Assembly: GCF_000371785.1 (NCBI RefSeq)
Contig: NZ_AQUI01000002.1
Location: forward strand, 3,761,276-3,825,275
Direction: 5' to 3'
Length of the DNA stretch: 64,000 nt
Source of the DNA: Actinopolyspora halophila DSM 43834
Lineage (GTDB): Bacteria > Actinomycetota > Actinomycetes > Mycobacteriales > Pseudonocardiaceae
The number at the start of each line of letters is the position of its first letter. The first letter of the stretch is position 1. Below, one piece after another: positions 1-9,325 of the stretch. Both the position numbers and the translations under genes were made by a program. The notes under the pieces are model-generated. The model saw nothing but the letters and a program-made list of their open reading frames with translations. It had not been told where the DNA came from and did not search any database.

Positions 1-1387
1 TGCAGGTCGGCTGATCACCGCCGAACTCGCGCAGATCGTCCTCGTGGACGGGCAGGTCGCTGGTCAGGTACTTGGCGAAGATGTCCTTGGCCGATTCGGC
101 GTCCGGACGCTCGATCTTGATCTTCACGTCCAGTCGCCCCGGACGCAGGATGGCGGGATCGATCATGTCCTCCCGGTTGGAGGCACCGATCACGATGACG
201 TTCTCCAGCCCCTCGACACCGTCGATCTCGCTGAGCAACTGGGGAACGATCGTGGTCTCCACGTCCGAGGAGACTCCGCTGCCCCTGGTCCGGAAGATCG
301 AGTCCATCTCGTCGAAGAACACGATCACCGGTGTGCCTTCGGAGGCCTTTTCCCTGGCACGCTGGAAGATCAGCCGGATGTGCCGCTCGGTCTCGCCCAC
401 GAACTTGTTCAGCAGTTCGGGGCCCTTGATGTTGAGGAAGTAGGACTTCGCCTGGCCGTCCTCGTCTCCGCGGTTCGCGGCGACCTTCTTGGCCAGCGAA
501 TTGGCGACCGCCTTGGCGATCAGGGTCTTGCCGCACCCGGGCGGACCGTACAGCAGCACTCCCTTGGGCGGGGAGAGCTTGTACTGCACGTACAGCTCCG
601 AGTGCAGGAACGGGAGCTCCACGGCGTCCCTGATCTCCTCGATCTGACCGCCGAGACCACCGATGTCCTCGTACTGGACGTCGGGAACCTCCTCGAGCGT
701 GAGGTCCTCGACGTCGGCCTTGGGCACCGTGTCGTAGGCGTATCCGACCTTGCTGTCCACCAGCACCGAGTCACCGGACTTGAGTCCGGATTCGACCATC
801 GGAGGGGTGAGCCAAACCACCCGCTCGTCGTCACTGTGACCGGTGACCAGTGCACGCCGAGGCTGGTCGACGTCCACGGAAGGCAGCACCTCGCGAAAAG
901 TGCACACCTCGCCGGTACGTTCGAAAGTTCCGGCTTCGACCACCGTCAACGCCTCGTTGAGGCGAACCGACTGGCCGAGTTGCAGCTCCTCCACGTTCAC
1001 GTTCGGCGATACGGCGACGCGCATCTTCCGCCCCGAGGTGAACACGTCGGCCGTGCTGTCCTCGTAGCTGGCGAGGAAGACTCCGTACCCGCTCGGTGGC
1101 TGGGCGAGCCGATCGACTTCCTCGCGCAGGGCGGTCAACTGGCTGCGCGCTTCCTTGAGAGTCTCGGTGAGTTTGGCGTTCCGTTCAGTGAGTTGACTCA
1201 CTCTCTCGGATGCCTCGGCCAGCCGCTGCTCCAACAACCGCACCTGTTGAGGGGACTCGTTGAGCCTGCTGCGGAGCGAGGCGACCTCGTCCTCCAATTC
1301 GCGGATCTGCTCGTTCGTTTCCGCGTTGTTGCGGGCACCCTGCCCAACACCCTCTTCGGGTCGGCTGTCGGGACGGTCGTGCTGCAT
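1..1387 (-). CDS. mpa: Proteasome-associated AAA ATPase Mpa/ARC (3' end cut by window edge)
   Basis: This is the ring ATPase that unfolds pupylated proteins and feeds them to the 20S proteasome. The window holds the first 462 codons of about 600. An N-terminal coiled coil spans roughly residues 18-90 (repeated [14 protein letters not shown]-like heptads), followed by the two OB-fold segments (to about 235) and the AAA module. Walker A GPPGCGKT lies at about 528-551 and Walker [10 protein letters not shown] at about 298-330. The start is the ATG at 1385-1387, after GGAGGGTGCCGAT. The C-terminal proteasome-docking motif lies outside the window. The gene is divergent from the membrane-protein array at 1977-4963, and trmI and the RecB-like nuclease follow as in mycobacteria. 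Family assignment is secure. Confidence 0.96.
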   Translation of the reverse strand, partial: MQHDRPDSRPEEGVGQGARNNAETNEQIRELEDEVASLRSRLNESPQQVRLLEQRLAEASERVSQLTERNAKLTETLKEARSQLTALREEVDRLAQPPSGYGVFLASYEDSTADVFTSGRKMRVAVSPNVNVEELQLGQSVRLNEALTVVEAGTFERTGEVCTFREVLPSVDVDQPRRALVTGHSDDERVVWLTPPMVESGLKSGDSVLVDSKVGYAYDTVPKADVEDLTLEEVPDVQYEDIGGLGGQIEEIRDAVELPFLHSELYVQYKLSPPKGVLLYGPPGCGKTLIAKAVANSLAKKVAANRGDEDGQAKSYFLNIKGPELLNKFVGETERHIRLIFQRAREKASEGTPVIVFFDEMDSIFRTRGSGVSSDVETTIVPQLLSEIDGVEGLENVIVIGASNREDMIDPAILRPGRLDVKIKIERPDAESAKDIFAKYLTSDLPVHEDDLREFGGDQPTC

Positions 1388-1976
1388 ATCGGCACCCTCC
1401 TCCCGTGTTCGTACCACCACGGTACCGGCGATCAACGACAACGCGAGGTCATCGAATCCCGCTAGACGGCCCAGAGTGCCACAGAAGACGGCCACGCCAC
1501 ATGAACCACGCCACTCCGGAGCCGCTTTCCTTCGAGCGGAACGTCCGCGGGCGACCACGATACGTTTTGTCCCGTTGGTCCGTTCGGGAGAGAACAGCGG
1601 CGGCGGAACGCCCCGGGAAGACGGCACACACACCTGCTGTCGCCACACACCCGTTCGCGCCCCACCGGGCGGACATCCGTGTGGTATCCGATCCGTGACC
1701 CGAGTTCGTCCCTCGGATGTCGGTCGCGCCCACATAACGGGACAACCGGGCGAGATCACTCCCGCATTCCGGACAAGAACGTGCGGCCGGAGCGAGCTCG
1801 TCGGCTCCCAGCACCCGCGTCCGCTGACACGAAAAGTACTCACAACGGCCGTGCGAACCACACAGGGCCGCTTCCGCGGGGCGAATTCACCGACTACCCA
1901 CATTCACGGGCAGGGGTTCTGTTCTACTTGAAGATCGATCGCCTCGGCCAATCACGTCCCCGTTCGGGAGGAACCG
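1388..1976. other. Divergent intergenic region, no supported gene
   Basis: 589 bases between mpa (leftward) and the first membrane-protein gene (rightward). Base composition is less GC-rich than the flanking genes and no frame shows the strong third-position GC of real genes here. It must carry both promoters. A GGGAGG ribosome binding site precedes the ATG at 1977. I see no confident promoter boxes. Confidence 0.6.
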
Positions 1977-2648
1977 ATGTCCCACCCGCCACAGCACCCC
2001 GCGCCTGGCGGGCGCCCTCGGATCCCCGGCGACGAAAGCACGACCGGCCGAGCAGGATCCATCGGGGACGTCGGCGCCCCGGGCCCCTGGGGGCGCTTCC
2101 CCGGCGAGTCCGCGCACACGCACGGGGAGCCGCCGTGGGAGGGCTCCCGCGCGGGAGAGGAAACGGACGAAGACTCCCGGAGCTGGACCAACCCAGCTCT
2201 CGGCCCGCACGCGCACCTGAGCCGTCCCGACGCCCTCCCCGAGGTCGACCCGCCTCCCCGCAGATCGCGTCGCTCGTGGATGTACGCGCTGCTGGCCACG
2301 ATCTCGGTTGCGGCAATGCTGGCCGGTTACTTTCTGTTGTTCGCGACCGACCGCGACGCCCCGCGGGAAACCGCCACGCGGGTGGTGGACAAAATCAACT
2401 CGGGACGTTTCGACGCGCTCGACGGTGAGCTGTGCGATTCGAACGCTCCGAAACTGCGGCGCCAGCTCGATCAGCTCAGCACTGGCCGGTTCGAGCTGAG
2501 CCTGGGGGAAGTCGATGTCGACGGCGACACGGCCACGGCCGGAGTACGCGGAACCTACATCGTCGCCGGGACGTCCCAACGTGTCGATCAGCCCCTGGGG
2601 TTGCGACTGGAGAACGGCAAGTGGAAAGTCTGCGATCTCGCCCCGTAG
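1977..2648 (+). CDS. Single-pass membrane protein with exported DUF4878/NTF2-like domain (paralog 1 of 4)
   Basis: A 223-residue protein: a proline-rich, acidic cytoplasmic segment (1-95), a basic stop (RRSRRS) and one membrane helix (about 101-122), then an external domain of about 100 residues. The external domain resembles the DUF4878/lumazine-like NTF2 fold of actinobacterial membrane proteins, with helices then beta-strands ending in GKWKVCDLAP. Two cysteines (GELCDSN and WKVCD) recur in the three following genes and could form a disulfide outside the membrane. The ATG at 1977 follows GGGAGGAACCG. It lacks the Q-rich tail of its neighbours, so it may be the oldest copy of a tandem family. 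Function is unknown; position matches the lppK interval next to mpa in mycobacteria. Confidence 0.8.
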   Translation: MSHPPQHPAPGGRPRIPGDESTTGRAGSIGDVGAPGPWGRFPGESAHTHGEPPWEGSRAGEETDEDSRSWTNPALGPHAHLSRPDALPEVDPPPRRSRRSWMYALLATISVAAMLAGYFLLFATDRDAPRETATRVVDKINSGRFDALDGELCDSNAPKLRRQLDQLSTGRFELSLGEVDVDGDTATAGVRGTYIVAGTSQRVDQPLGLRLENGKWKVCDLAP

Positions 2649-2693
2649 CGGGTCGCACACGAGACGCGGCAGGACCGCCGAAACGAGGAACGG

Positions 2694-3503
2694 ATGACAT
2701 ACCCGCAGCAGCCCGGTCAGAACGATCCCTGGGGGCAGCAGCAGTGGGGCGCGCAGAATCCCTACGGGCAACCCGGTTCCCAGGGGCAGCAGTGGGGACA
2801 GTCCCAGCAGCCGTACGGCCAGTACCCGGGGGGTGACCCGCAACAGCAGTGGGGCCAGCAGTACGGCCAACCGCAGCAACCGTACGGCCAGCCGGATCCC
2901 TACGGGCAACAACCGGGCGGCCAGTACCCCGCGTCCGGGCCGCAGCAGGCGTGGCCGCAGCAGGGCTGGGGACAGCAGCAACCCGGGCAGCAGTGGGGTC
3001 AGATGCCCCCGGGATACCCCGGCCAGCCCATGGCAGGGCCCCCCGACAAGAAGTCCAAGCTGCCCTGGGTCCTCGGCGGCACCGGCGGCGGTCTCCTGCT
3101 CATCGGCGGCATCGTCACCCTCGTGCTCGTCCTCACCTCCGGAAACAGCCCGGAAGACGTCGCCAACCGCTACGCGAGCCTCTACAAGGAGCAAATATCG
3201 AATCCCCAGAACCCTCCGCTCGAAAAGTACAAGGAAATCGCGTGCAGCGACATGCAGAGCGATCTGGACAAGTCCATAGAAGAGCAGAAAGAGAGCGACG
3301 CTGACCTCCCCCAGGAAACTCTGGACAAGATAAGGAAGACCACCATCGAACTCAAGGAGGTCAACCACACCGAAAAAAGCGGTTCCTTCACTCTGGAATT
3401 CAACCATCCCGAGGAAAGCGAACCCCGAACCACCGAGTTCGAACTCAAGAAAGAAGACGACGGCTGGAAAGTGTGCGGACCTGCCCAGAACAGCTCGAAC
3501 TGA
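2694..3503 (+). CDS. Membrane protein with P/Q/G/W/Y-rich tail and exported DUF4878-like domain (paralog 2)
   Basis: A 269-residue protein. Residues 1-108 are low-complexity and built from PYGQP, QQWGQ and GQYP units. A KKSKLPW motif then leads into one membrane helix (about 123-148, glycine-rich start GGTGGG). The remaining 120 residues form an external, charged alpha/beta domain with the conserved cysteine pair (IACSD, WKVCG). The start ATG follows GAGGAACGG, 45 bases after the previous stop, so co-transcription is likely. N-terminal-inside topology leaves the low-complexity tail in the cytoplasm (inference). Function unknown; the family assignment of the outer domain is by fold pattern and is less certain than the topology. 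Confidence 0.85.
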   Translation: MTYPQQPGQNDPWGQQQWGAQNPYGQPGSQGQQWGQSQQPYGQYPGGDPQQQWGQQYGQPQQPYGQPDPYGQQPGGQYPASGPQQAWPQQGWGQQQPGQQWGQMPPGYPGQPMAGPPDKKSKLPWVLGGTGGGLLLIGGIVTLVLVLTSGNSPEDVANRYASLYKEQISNPQNPPLEKYKEIACSDMQSDLDKSIEEQKESDADLPQETLDKIRKTTIELKEVNHTEKSGSFTLEFNHPEESEPRTTEFELKKEDDGWKVCGPAQNSSN

Positions 3504-3618
3504 TCCCGGCCGTTCACCGGCGCCGAACGAGACACGATAGCGTCCCCGCGGACGAAGCCCGCACGCGGAGGCCGCCCCGCTCGACCGTTGCAAACACCGA
3601 ACTCTTCGGAGAGGTTCG

Positions 3619-4431
3619 ATGAACTACCCGCAGCAACCAGGACAGAACGACCCCTGGGGCCAGCAACCGGCCCAGCCGAACCCCTACGGACAACAACCGG
3701 GCGGGCAGTACCCGCAGAGCGGGCAGCAACCGGCCTGGGGTCAGCAGCAACCCGGTGGGCAGTACCCGCAGAGCGGACAACAACCCGCCTGGGGCCAGCA
3801 ACCGGGCGGACAGTACCCGGCCGGCGGCCCGCAACAACCCTGGGACCAACAACAGGCCTGGGGACAACAACCCGGCCAACCCTGGCCACAACAGGCCTAC
3901 CCCGGCCAGCAGTACCCCTACGGACAACCAGGCCCACCCCCACCCACCGGCAAGAAGTCCAAACTCCCCTGGATCCTCGGCGGCACCGGCGGCGGAATCC
4001 TCGTGATCGGCGCGATCATAGCGCTGATCGTGGGACTGAACTCGGGGCCGGGAGATCCCGAGGAGACCGCCCAGAAGTACGTCGACTCTTTCAACGAGAA
4101 GAACGCGAGCCAGCTCGCGAACCTGAGCTGCTCGAAAGCCGGAAAGAACCCGCTCGAGCAGGGCATGAGCCAGTACGGCGCGTCCGGCATCGATCCCAGC
4201 GAGCTGTTCGACAAGATGCAATTCGACGTGAGTCTCGAGAACGTCACCAGGGAGTCCGACGAAAGGGCCGTCGCCAAAATCAGCGGAGAAGCAACCATGG
4301 AGATGACCGCCCTCGGGGAGACCCGGTCCCAGTCGATCCCCATGGACCTCAGCGTGAACATGACCGTGGAGGGCGGGGACTGGAAGATGTGCGGCTCGCC
4401 GAGCTCCGGTTCCACGGGTTCAACGGGCTGA
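3619..4431 (+). CDS. Membrane protein with repetitive P/Q/G-rich tail and exported DUF4878-like domain (paralog 3)
   Basis: A 270-residue paralog of the preceding gene with the same MNYPQQPGQNDPWGQQ-type N-terminus. The tail (1-110) holds tandem GGQYPQSGQQPAWGQQ units encoded by 51-54 bp DNA repeats. The same KKSKLPWILGGTGGG junction precedes a membrane helix (about 119-142). The outer domain keeps the cysteine pair (LSCSKAG, WKMCGSP). DNA around the membrane segment is nearly identical to paralog 2, suggesting recent duplication or gene conversion. GGAGAGGTTCG precedes the ATG at 3619. No enzymatic motif is visible. A role at the envelope is likely; any link with the adjacent proteasome ATPase is positional only. 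Confidence 0.85.
   Translation: MNYPQQPGQNDPWGQQPAQPNPYGQQPGGQYPQSGQQPAWGQQQPGGQYPQSGQQPAWGQQPGGQYPAGGPQQPWDQQQAWGQQPGQPWPQQAYPGQQYPYGQPGPPPPTGKKSKLPWILGGTGGGILVIGAIIALIVGLNSGPGDPEETAQKYVDSFNEKNASQLANLSCSKAGKNPLEQGMSQYGASGIDPSELFDKMQFDVSLENVTRESDERAVAKISGEATMEMTALGETRSQSIPMDLSVNMTVEGGDWKMCGSPSSGSTGSTG
3703..3850 (+). repeat. Tandem in-frame repeat in low-complexity tail
   Basis: Two full units start at 3703 (54 bp) and 3757 (51 bp), with a third partial unit from 3808. Each encodes a GQYPQSGQQPAWGQQ-like stretch. Unit lengths are multiples of three, so copy-number change would keep the reading frame. Confidence 0.85.
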
Positions 4432-4467
4432 ACCGACCGGCGGTTCTTCGCACGAGGAGGAGAGCAC

Positions 4468-4963
4468 TTGAATCATCCGCCCCGACAACCGGGCCCGCAG
4501 CACGGGTGGGGCCGGCAAGCCGGTGGGCAGCACCCGCAAACCCGGCCAACCCCCGCCCACCGGCAAGAAGTTCGAACTCCCCTGGATCCTCGGCGACACC
4601 GGCGGCGGAGTCCTGCTCAGCGAGCTCGTCGTGGTCCTGGTTCTCGTGTCCACCGGCAGTGGACCGCGTGCGGCCGCCGAGGAGTTCGCGCAAGCCGTGG
4701 AGGATCAGGACATCTCCACGATTCGCGGCATGCCGTGCTCCGAGCACATGGACGCGTACTCGCAGGCACTCCAGGGCTACGCTCCGCGGGGCGCGGCACC
4801 GCTGGACATAACCACGGAGATCAACGAGGTCAGCGTCGACGCCTCGACCACCTTCGACAACGTCCCGGACGAGCTGAAGCGGTTCCCGCCCAGCGATCCC
4901 CGGACTCAGGAGCACACCTTCACCAAGAAGGACGGTGAGTGGGAGTTCTGTGCCACGCCGTGA
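4468..4963 (+). pseudogene. Paralog 4 of the tail-rich membrane protein family, frameshifted near its N-terminus
   Basis: A strong ribosome binding site (GAGGAGGAGAGCAC) precedes a TTG at 4468 that begins MNHPPRQPGPQHGWG, clearly matching the start of paralogs 2 and 3. The homologous continuation (PGQPPPTGKKFELPWILG, membrane helix, outer domain with MPCSEH and WEFCATP) lies in the next frame, open from a GTG at 4523 to the stop at 4963. One frame change between about 4520 and 4560 therefore separates start and body, and the tail is also much shorter than in its sisters. Either the gene is broken, or translation begins at the weak GTG at 4523 (146 residues), or there is a base-call error. Confidence 0.7.
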
Positions 4964-4986
4964 TCGAGCAGGCGCGGACGACCGAC

Positions 4987-5027
4987 GCCGGCCGGGCCGG
5001 ACCCCGTGACGTCCGGGCTCGGCCGGC
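4987..5027. terminator. Bidirectional terminator hairpin
   Basis: A long GC-rich inverted repeat (arms 4987-5002 and 5011-5027, one bulged base) sits between the convergent membrane-protein array and trmI. No clear U-tract, as is common in high-GC actinobacteria. Confidence 0.65.
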
Positions 5028-5039
5028 GGGCCGGACTCG

Positions 5040-5960
<921 letters not shown>

Positions 5961-7103
5961 TCAGGGGTTCGTCCCGCGTCGTCTGGCCGCCGCGCGCAGC
6001 TCGGACCGCCGCAGCACCCCGCACGGTTTGCCGTCCTGGTCCACCACGAGGAACTGCCCCACCGAGACGCTGCCGATGCGGTGCAGCACCGCCTCGGGCG
6101 ATTCGCTGTCCAGCAGCACCGTTTCGGGTCTGATCTCCTCGGCCGCGCGCTCGGCCGGTTCCCGCGGGGAGGTCTCGGTCAGCCGCACCGCCTTGTCCCC
6201 GTCCAACAGTCCGACCGCGACCCCGTCGGCGCGCACCAGCACCACCCCGCGCCCGGCCGCGGCCACCAGCGCGTCCCCCACCGGGCTCTCCGCGGGCAGC
6301 TGCAGAACCGGCCGCAGCAGATCGCGCAGCTCCATCCCCCGGGGCCAGCGCTCACGCCGTCCGGCGAAGTACTCCGAAGCGGCTCCCGCGATCACGAACC
6401 ACGCCATGAGCACGCAGACGGCCAGGCGCAACCAGCGTCCCTGCGCCTCGGTGAACACCCCGGCCAGTGCCCAGCAGAGCAGCCCCACCGCCACGGCTCC
6501 GGCTCCGACGACGGCCGCGATCGTGCCGCGATGACGGTCCTCGGTCAGCTTCCAGGTGGCCGCGCGCACCATGCGGCCGCCGTCGAGCGGCAGGCCGGGC
6601 AGCAGATTGAACACCCCCACGGCCAGATTGGCCACGCAGGTCTGCACGACCAGCAGCCACACGGCCCCGTGCGGTTGCAGCGCGAACCACCCCACGCCGG
6701 TGCACGCGGCCAGGACGAGCGAAACGGCCGGGCCTGCTGCCGCGATCAGCCCCTCCCTGGACGGGGTGGGCGGGGTCCGCGCGATCTCGGAGATCCCGCC
6801 GAGCAGAAACAGTCGGACCCTGCGCACCGGCAAACCCAACCGCAGGGCCACCAGACAGTGTCCGAGCTCGTGCAGCAGGACCGAACCCGCGAGGAAAACG
6901 GTGAAAGCGGCTGCGACCAGAGCACTGGTCCAGACACCGGATCCGGGCAACAGCCGTCCGACCAGCGGTGTGTAGAGCAGCACGATCACGGCCGCCCCCA
7001 ACCACCAGGACGGGGACAGCAGTACGGGCACTCCGGAGACCCGGCATAACTGCAGTCCCACCGTGCCGGTTCCGGTGCGCTCGCCTCCCGCTGTGGTGGC
7101 CAT
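5961..7103 (-). CDS. Site-2 protease family M50 zinc metalloprotease with CBS pair
   Basis: An intramembrane zinc protease of 380 residues. The zinc motif HELGH lies on the second or third membrane helix (about residue 78), and the second metal motif LLPGLPLDGGR lies near residue 170. About six hydrophobic segments fill residues 28-250. The C-terminal 110 residues form two CBS motifs (PVGDALVAAAGRGVVLVR; VLHRIGSVSVGQFLVVD), typical of the Rip3-like M50B subgroup that senses nucleotides or redox state. The ATG at 7103 is followed by a short soluble start. It lies in the same direction as trmI, 90 bases upstream of it. The substrate is unknown. Confidence 0.92.
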   Translation of the reverse strand: MATTAGGERTGTGTVGLQLCRVSGVPVLLSPSWWLGAAVIVLLYTPLVGRLLPGSGVWTSALVAAAFTVFLAGSVLLHELGHCLVALRLGLPVRRVRLFLLGGISEIARTPPTPSREGLIAAAGPAVSLVLAACTGVGWFALQPHGAVWLLVVQTCVANLAVGVFNLLPGLPLDGGRMVRAATWKLTEDRHRGTIAAVVGAGAVAVGLLCWALAGVFTEAQGRWLRLAVCVLMAWFVIAGAASEYFAGRRERWPRGMELRDLLRPVLQLPAESPVGDALVAAAGRGVVLVRADGVAVGLLDGDKAVRLTETSPREPAERAAEEIRPETVLLDSESPEAVLHRIGSVSVGQFLVVDQDGKPCGVLRRSELRAAARRRGTNP

Positions 7104-7325
7104 GCGGAAAGCCTAGAACGAAGCGCGCGGCTCGTTTCGATCCCACCGGCGCGATTCCGGCGTGTCGGACATCCCGCTCCCGCGACGCGTTCCCGCGCAC
7201 CGACGGCCCCGACGTCGCACGAAACCCCGTCCGGACGGGAAAAGCGCAGCGCGATCGGGGGGCACGCCCCTGCTCCGGCGAACCTCAACAACCGGCTCGC
7301 CGAAGTCCTACTATGGTGCTCGCCC

Positions 7326-8228
7326 ATGGCGCAATCGGCCCGGAGTGACCACCCCACCAACCCCTCCCCCGCGGAACAGCCGCAGCAGGATCCCCCGCGC
7401 CGCCCCGCCCTGTCGCCCTCCCGAGCAGGCGACTTCAAACAGTGCCCGTTGCTGTACCGCTTCCGGGCGGTGGACCGGCTGCCCGAGACACCCACGAGAG
7501 CCCAGGCGCGGGGCACGGTCGTGCACAGCGTGCTGGAGAAGCTGTTCGAGCTGCCCGCCGACCAGCGGGACCGCGACACCGCCGCCGAGCTGCTGGCACC
7601 GGCCTGGCGTGAGCTCAGTGCCGAACAGCCGGAGCTGGCCGAGCTGTTCACCGGCGAGCCGGAGCTGACCGACTGGCTGAAGTCCACGGGTGAGCTGCTG
7701 GAGTCGTACTTCGAGCTGGAGGATCCGCAGCGTATCGAGCCGGAGGCCTGTGAGCGGCGCGTGGAGACCGAGCTGGACAGCGGGCTCGTGCTGCGCGGGT
7801 TCATCGACCGGGTGGACGTGGCTCCCACGGGCGAGGTGCGACTGGTCGACTACAAGACCGGTTCCGCGCCGCGCCAGCTCAACGAGGCCAAGGCCCTGTT
7901 CCAGATGAAGTTCTACGCCCTGGTGCTGTGGCGCAGCCGCGGGGAACTGCCCCGACAGCTGCTGCTGATGTACCTGGCCGACCGGCAATCGCTGGCCTAC
8001 ACGCCGGACGAGGCGGAGCTGAACGGGTTCGAACGCACCTTGGAGGCGGTCTGGCAGGCCATCCTCCGGGCGGGACGCACCGGCGATTTCCGGCCGAGCC
8101 CCTCCCGACTGTGCGGATTCTGCGACTTCAAACCCATCTGCCCCGCGCACGGCGGCACGCCCCCGCCGTACCCCGGTTGGCCCGGAACGCGGGAGGACTC
8201 GGAGGGCCGGTCCACATCGGATGGATGA
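7326..8228 (+). CDS. RecB-like PD-(D/E)XK nuclease family protein
   Basis: A 300-residue single-domain relative of the RecB/Cas4 nuclease, syntenic with Rv2119. It opens with LSPSRAGDFKQCPLLYRFR, a conserved start with an iron-sulfur cysteine. RGTVVHSVLEKLFELP supplies the metal-binding histidine, and GFIDRVDV with VRLVDYKTG gives the D...E-x-K active site. CGFCDFKPICPAH carries the remaining three cysteines of a probable 4Fe-4S cluster. No helicase domain is fused, so it is a stand-alone nuclease. It is divergent from the M50 protease gene. The role in DNA repair is inferred from the family. Confidence 0.93.
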   Translation: MAQSARSDHPTNPSPAEQPQQDPPRRPALSPSRAGDFKQCPLLYRFRAVDRLPETPTRAQARGTVVHSVLEKLFELPADQRDRDTAAELLAPAWRELSAEQPELAELFTGEPELTDWLKSTGELLESYFELEDPQRIEPEACERRVETELDSGLVLRGFIDRVDVAPTGEVRLVDYKTGSAPRQLNEAKALFQMKFYALVLWRSRGELPRQLLLMYLADRQSLAYTPDEAELNGFERTLEAVWQAILRAGRTGDFRPSPSRLCGFCDFKPICPAHGGTPPPYPGWPGTREDSEGRSTSDG

Positions 8229-8293
8229 ATCGAACTTCCGTGGCATCATCGTCGCCCGAGGCGGAAGGACCCCGTTCCAGGAAGGAAGACTCC

Positions 8294-9088
8294 GTGGACA
8301 GCACCCACACCGACGAGGTGTTCTACGAACCGCTCGGCCAGGGGCGGTACCGCGCGACCGAGCACACCGTGGGGCCGTGGTCGGACAAGGCGCAGCACCT
8401 CGGCCCGGTCGCCGCGCTGCTCGTCCGCGAGATCGAGCACCACGCCCCGGATGCGGAGCGCGGGATCCGACGGGTGGCCGTGGACGTGCTCGGCCCCGTG
8501 CCGGTCGACGAGGTCACGGTGCGGACCGAGACGCTCCGCCCCGGACGTTCCGTCGAGCTGGTCTCCGCGGAGATCTCGGCCGGGGACCGGGTGGCCGCCA
8601 CGGCACGTGCCTGGCGGATGCGGCGGTCCGACACGACCGATGTGGCCGCGGACCACGCTCCCCGCCCGAACGCCCCGGAGTCGTGCGGCCCCATGCCGCT
8701 GCCCGCGGGATGGTCCGGCGGATACGCGAAGGCTCTCGACTGGCGGATGGACACGCTCGCGCGGGAGGACACCGGCGGGGTCGCGATCTGGGGCAGGCAG
8801 CAAATGCCGTTGATCGCGGGCGAGGAGCCGAGCCCGCTGCAGCGCCTGTTCGCCGTCGCCGACTGCGCCAGCGGCGTCTCCAGCACCCTCCCGTTCGAGC
8901 GGTGGGCGTTCGCCAACACCGACCTGACCGTCCACTTGACGCGGGAACCGGTCGGCGAGTGGATCGGGCTGGACGCGCGCATGGCGCTCGGCGCGGACGG
9001 GGCCGGGCTTACCCAGACCGTCCTGCACGACACGGCGGGCCCGGTGGGGCGCTGCGCGCAGGCGCTCCTCCCGACCAGGCTCTCATGA
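8294..9088 (+). CDS. Acyl-CoA thioesterase family protein (double hotdog, TesB-like)
   Basis: A 264-residue protein with two hotdog halves. The N-terminal half (about 1-110) starts with TEHTVGPWSDKAQHLGPVAALL and the C-terminal half (about 130-260) includes LQRLFAVADCASGVSS and the WIGLDARMALGADGAGLTQT core strand. This is the layout of the actinobacterial thioesterase family that hydrolyses or binds acyl-CoAs. The GTG at 8294 is chosen because AGGAAGGAAG precedes it; the frame is open far upstream, but that part overlaps the nuclease gene. It lies 65 bases after the RecB-like gene, likely in one transcript. Substrate unknown. Confidence 0.85.
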   Translation: MDSTHTDEVFYEPLGQGRYRATEHTVGPWSDKAQHLGPVAALLVREIEHHAPDAERGIRRVAVDVLGPVPVDEVTVRTETLRPGRSVELVSAEISAGDRVAATARAWRMRRSDTTDVAADHAPRPNAPESCGPMPLPAGWSGGYAKALDWRMDTLAREDTGGVAIWGRQQMPLIAGEEPSPLQRLFAVADCASGVSSTLPFERWAFANTDLTVHLTREPVGEWIGLDARMALGADGAGLTQTVLHDTAGPVGRCAQALLPTRLS

Positions 9089-9122
9089 CCCACAGCAGTA
9101 CTTCGCGTAGTTGGCCGGGTAA

Positions 9123-9290
9123 CCGTCACGTGAGTCGGCGCCTCGCCGGCGTTGGAGGGCACCTCGAGTAGCGGTCTACACCACGGTTGCCCTAATGCAT
9201 CCGACTCACGCACCGGGGTTCCACGCTCCGCGTGGGCTCCAAGCACTCGGGGCGGACGAAGCCTTTCGCCAGAGGTCCTCATGAGGACTT
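9123..9290 (+). repeat. Intergenic palindromic repeat family, copy A
   Basis: 10-bp arms CGTGAGTCGG (9129-9138) and CCGACTCACG (9201-9210) form a perfect inverted repeat. Two blocks of 21-22 bp (9123-9143 and 9195-9216) are identical to copy B at 34.1 kb. A perfect 14-bp palindrome, GTCCTCATGAGGAC, follows at 9275-9288. It fills the gap between the convergent thioesterase and VOC genes. Coding potential is absent. Confidence 0.8.
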
Positions 9291-9325
9291 CGTCGCCCCG
9301 GTTCGCGTGGCGGAACGGGTGGAGA

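Noticed and set aside
44-1465. Long open frame antisense to mpa
   Set aside because: Mirror of a GC-rich coding strand; the mpa frame shows unmistakable AAA motifs and the antisense product has no recognisable domain.
1449-1814. Minus-strand frame with a CPECGSDL zinc-ribbon-like motif upstream of mpa
   Set aside because: Only one cysteine pair, no second zinc half, poor third-position GC and no ribosome binding site; probably chance.
3660-3900. Short regularly spaced repeats resembling an array
   Set aside because: They are in-frame coding repeats of the Q-rich tail with unit-length variation of whole codons, not CRISPR repeats with unique spacers.
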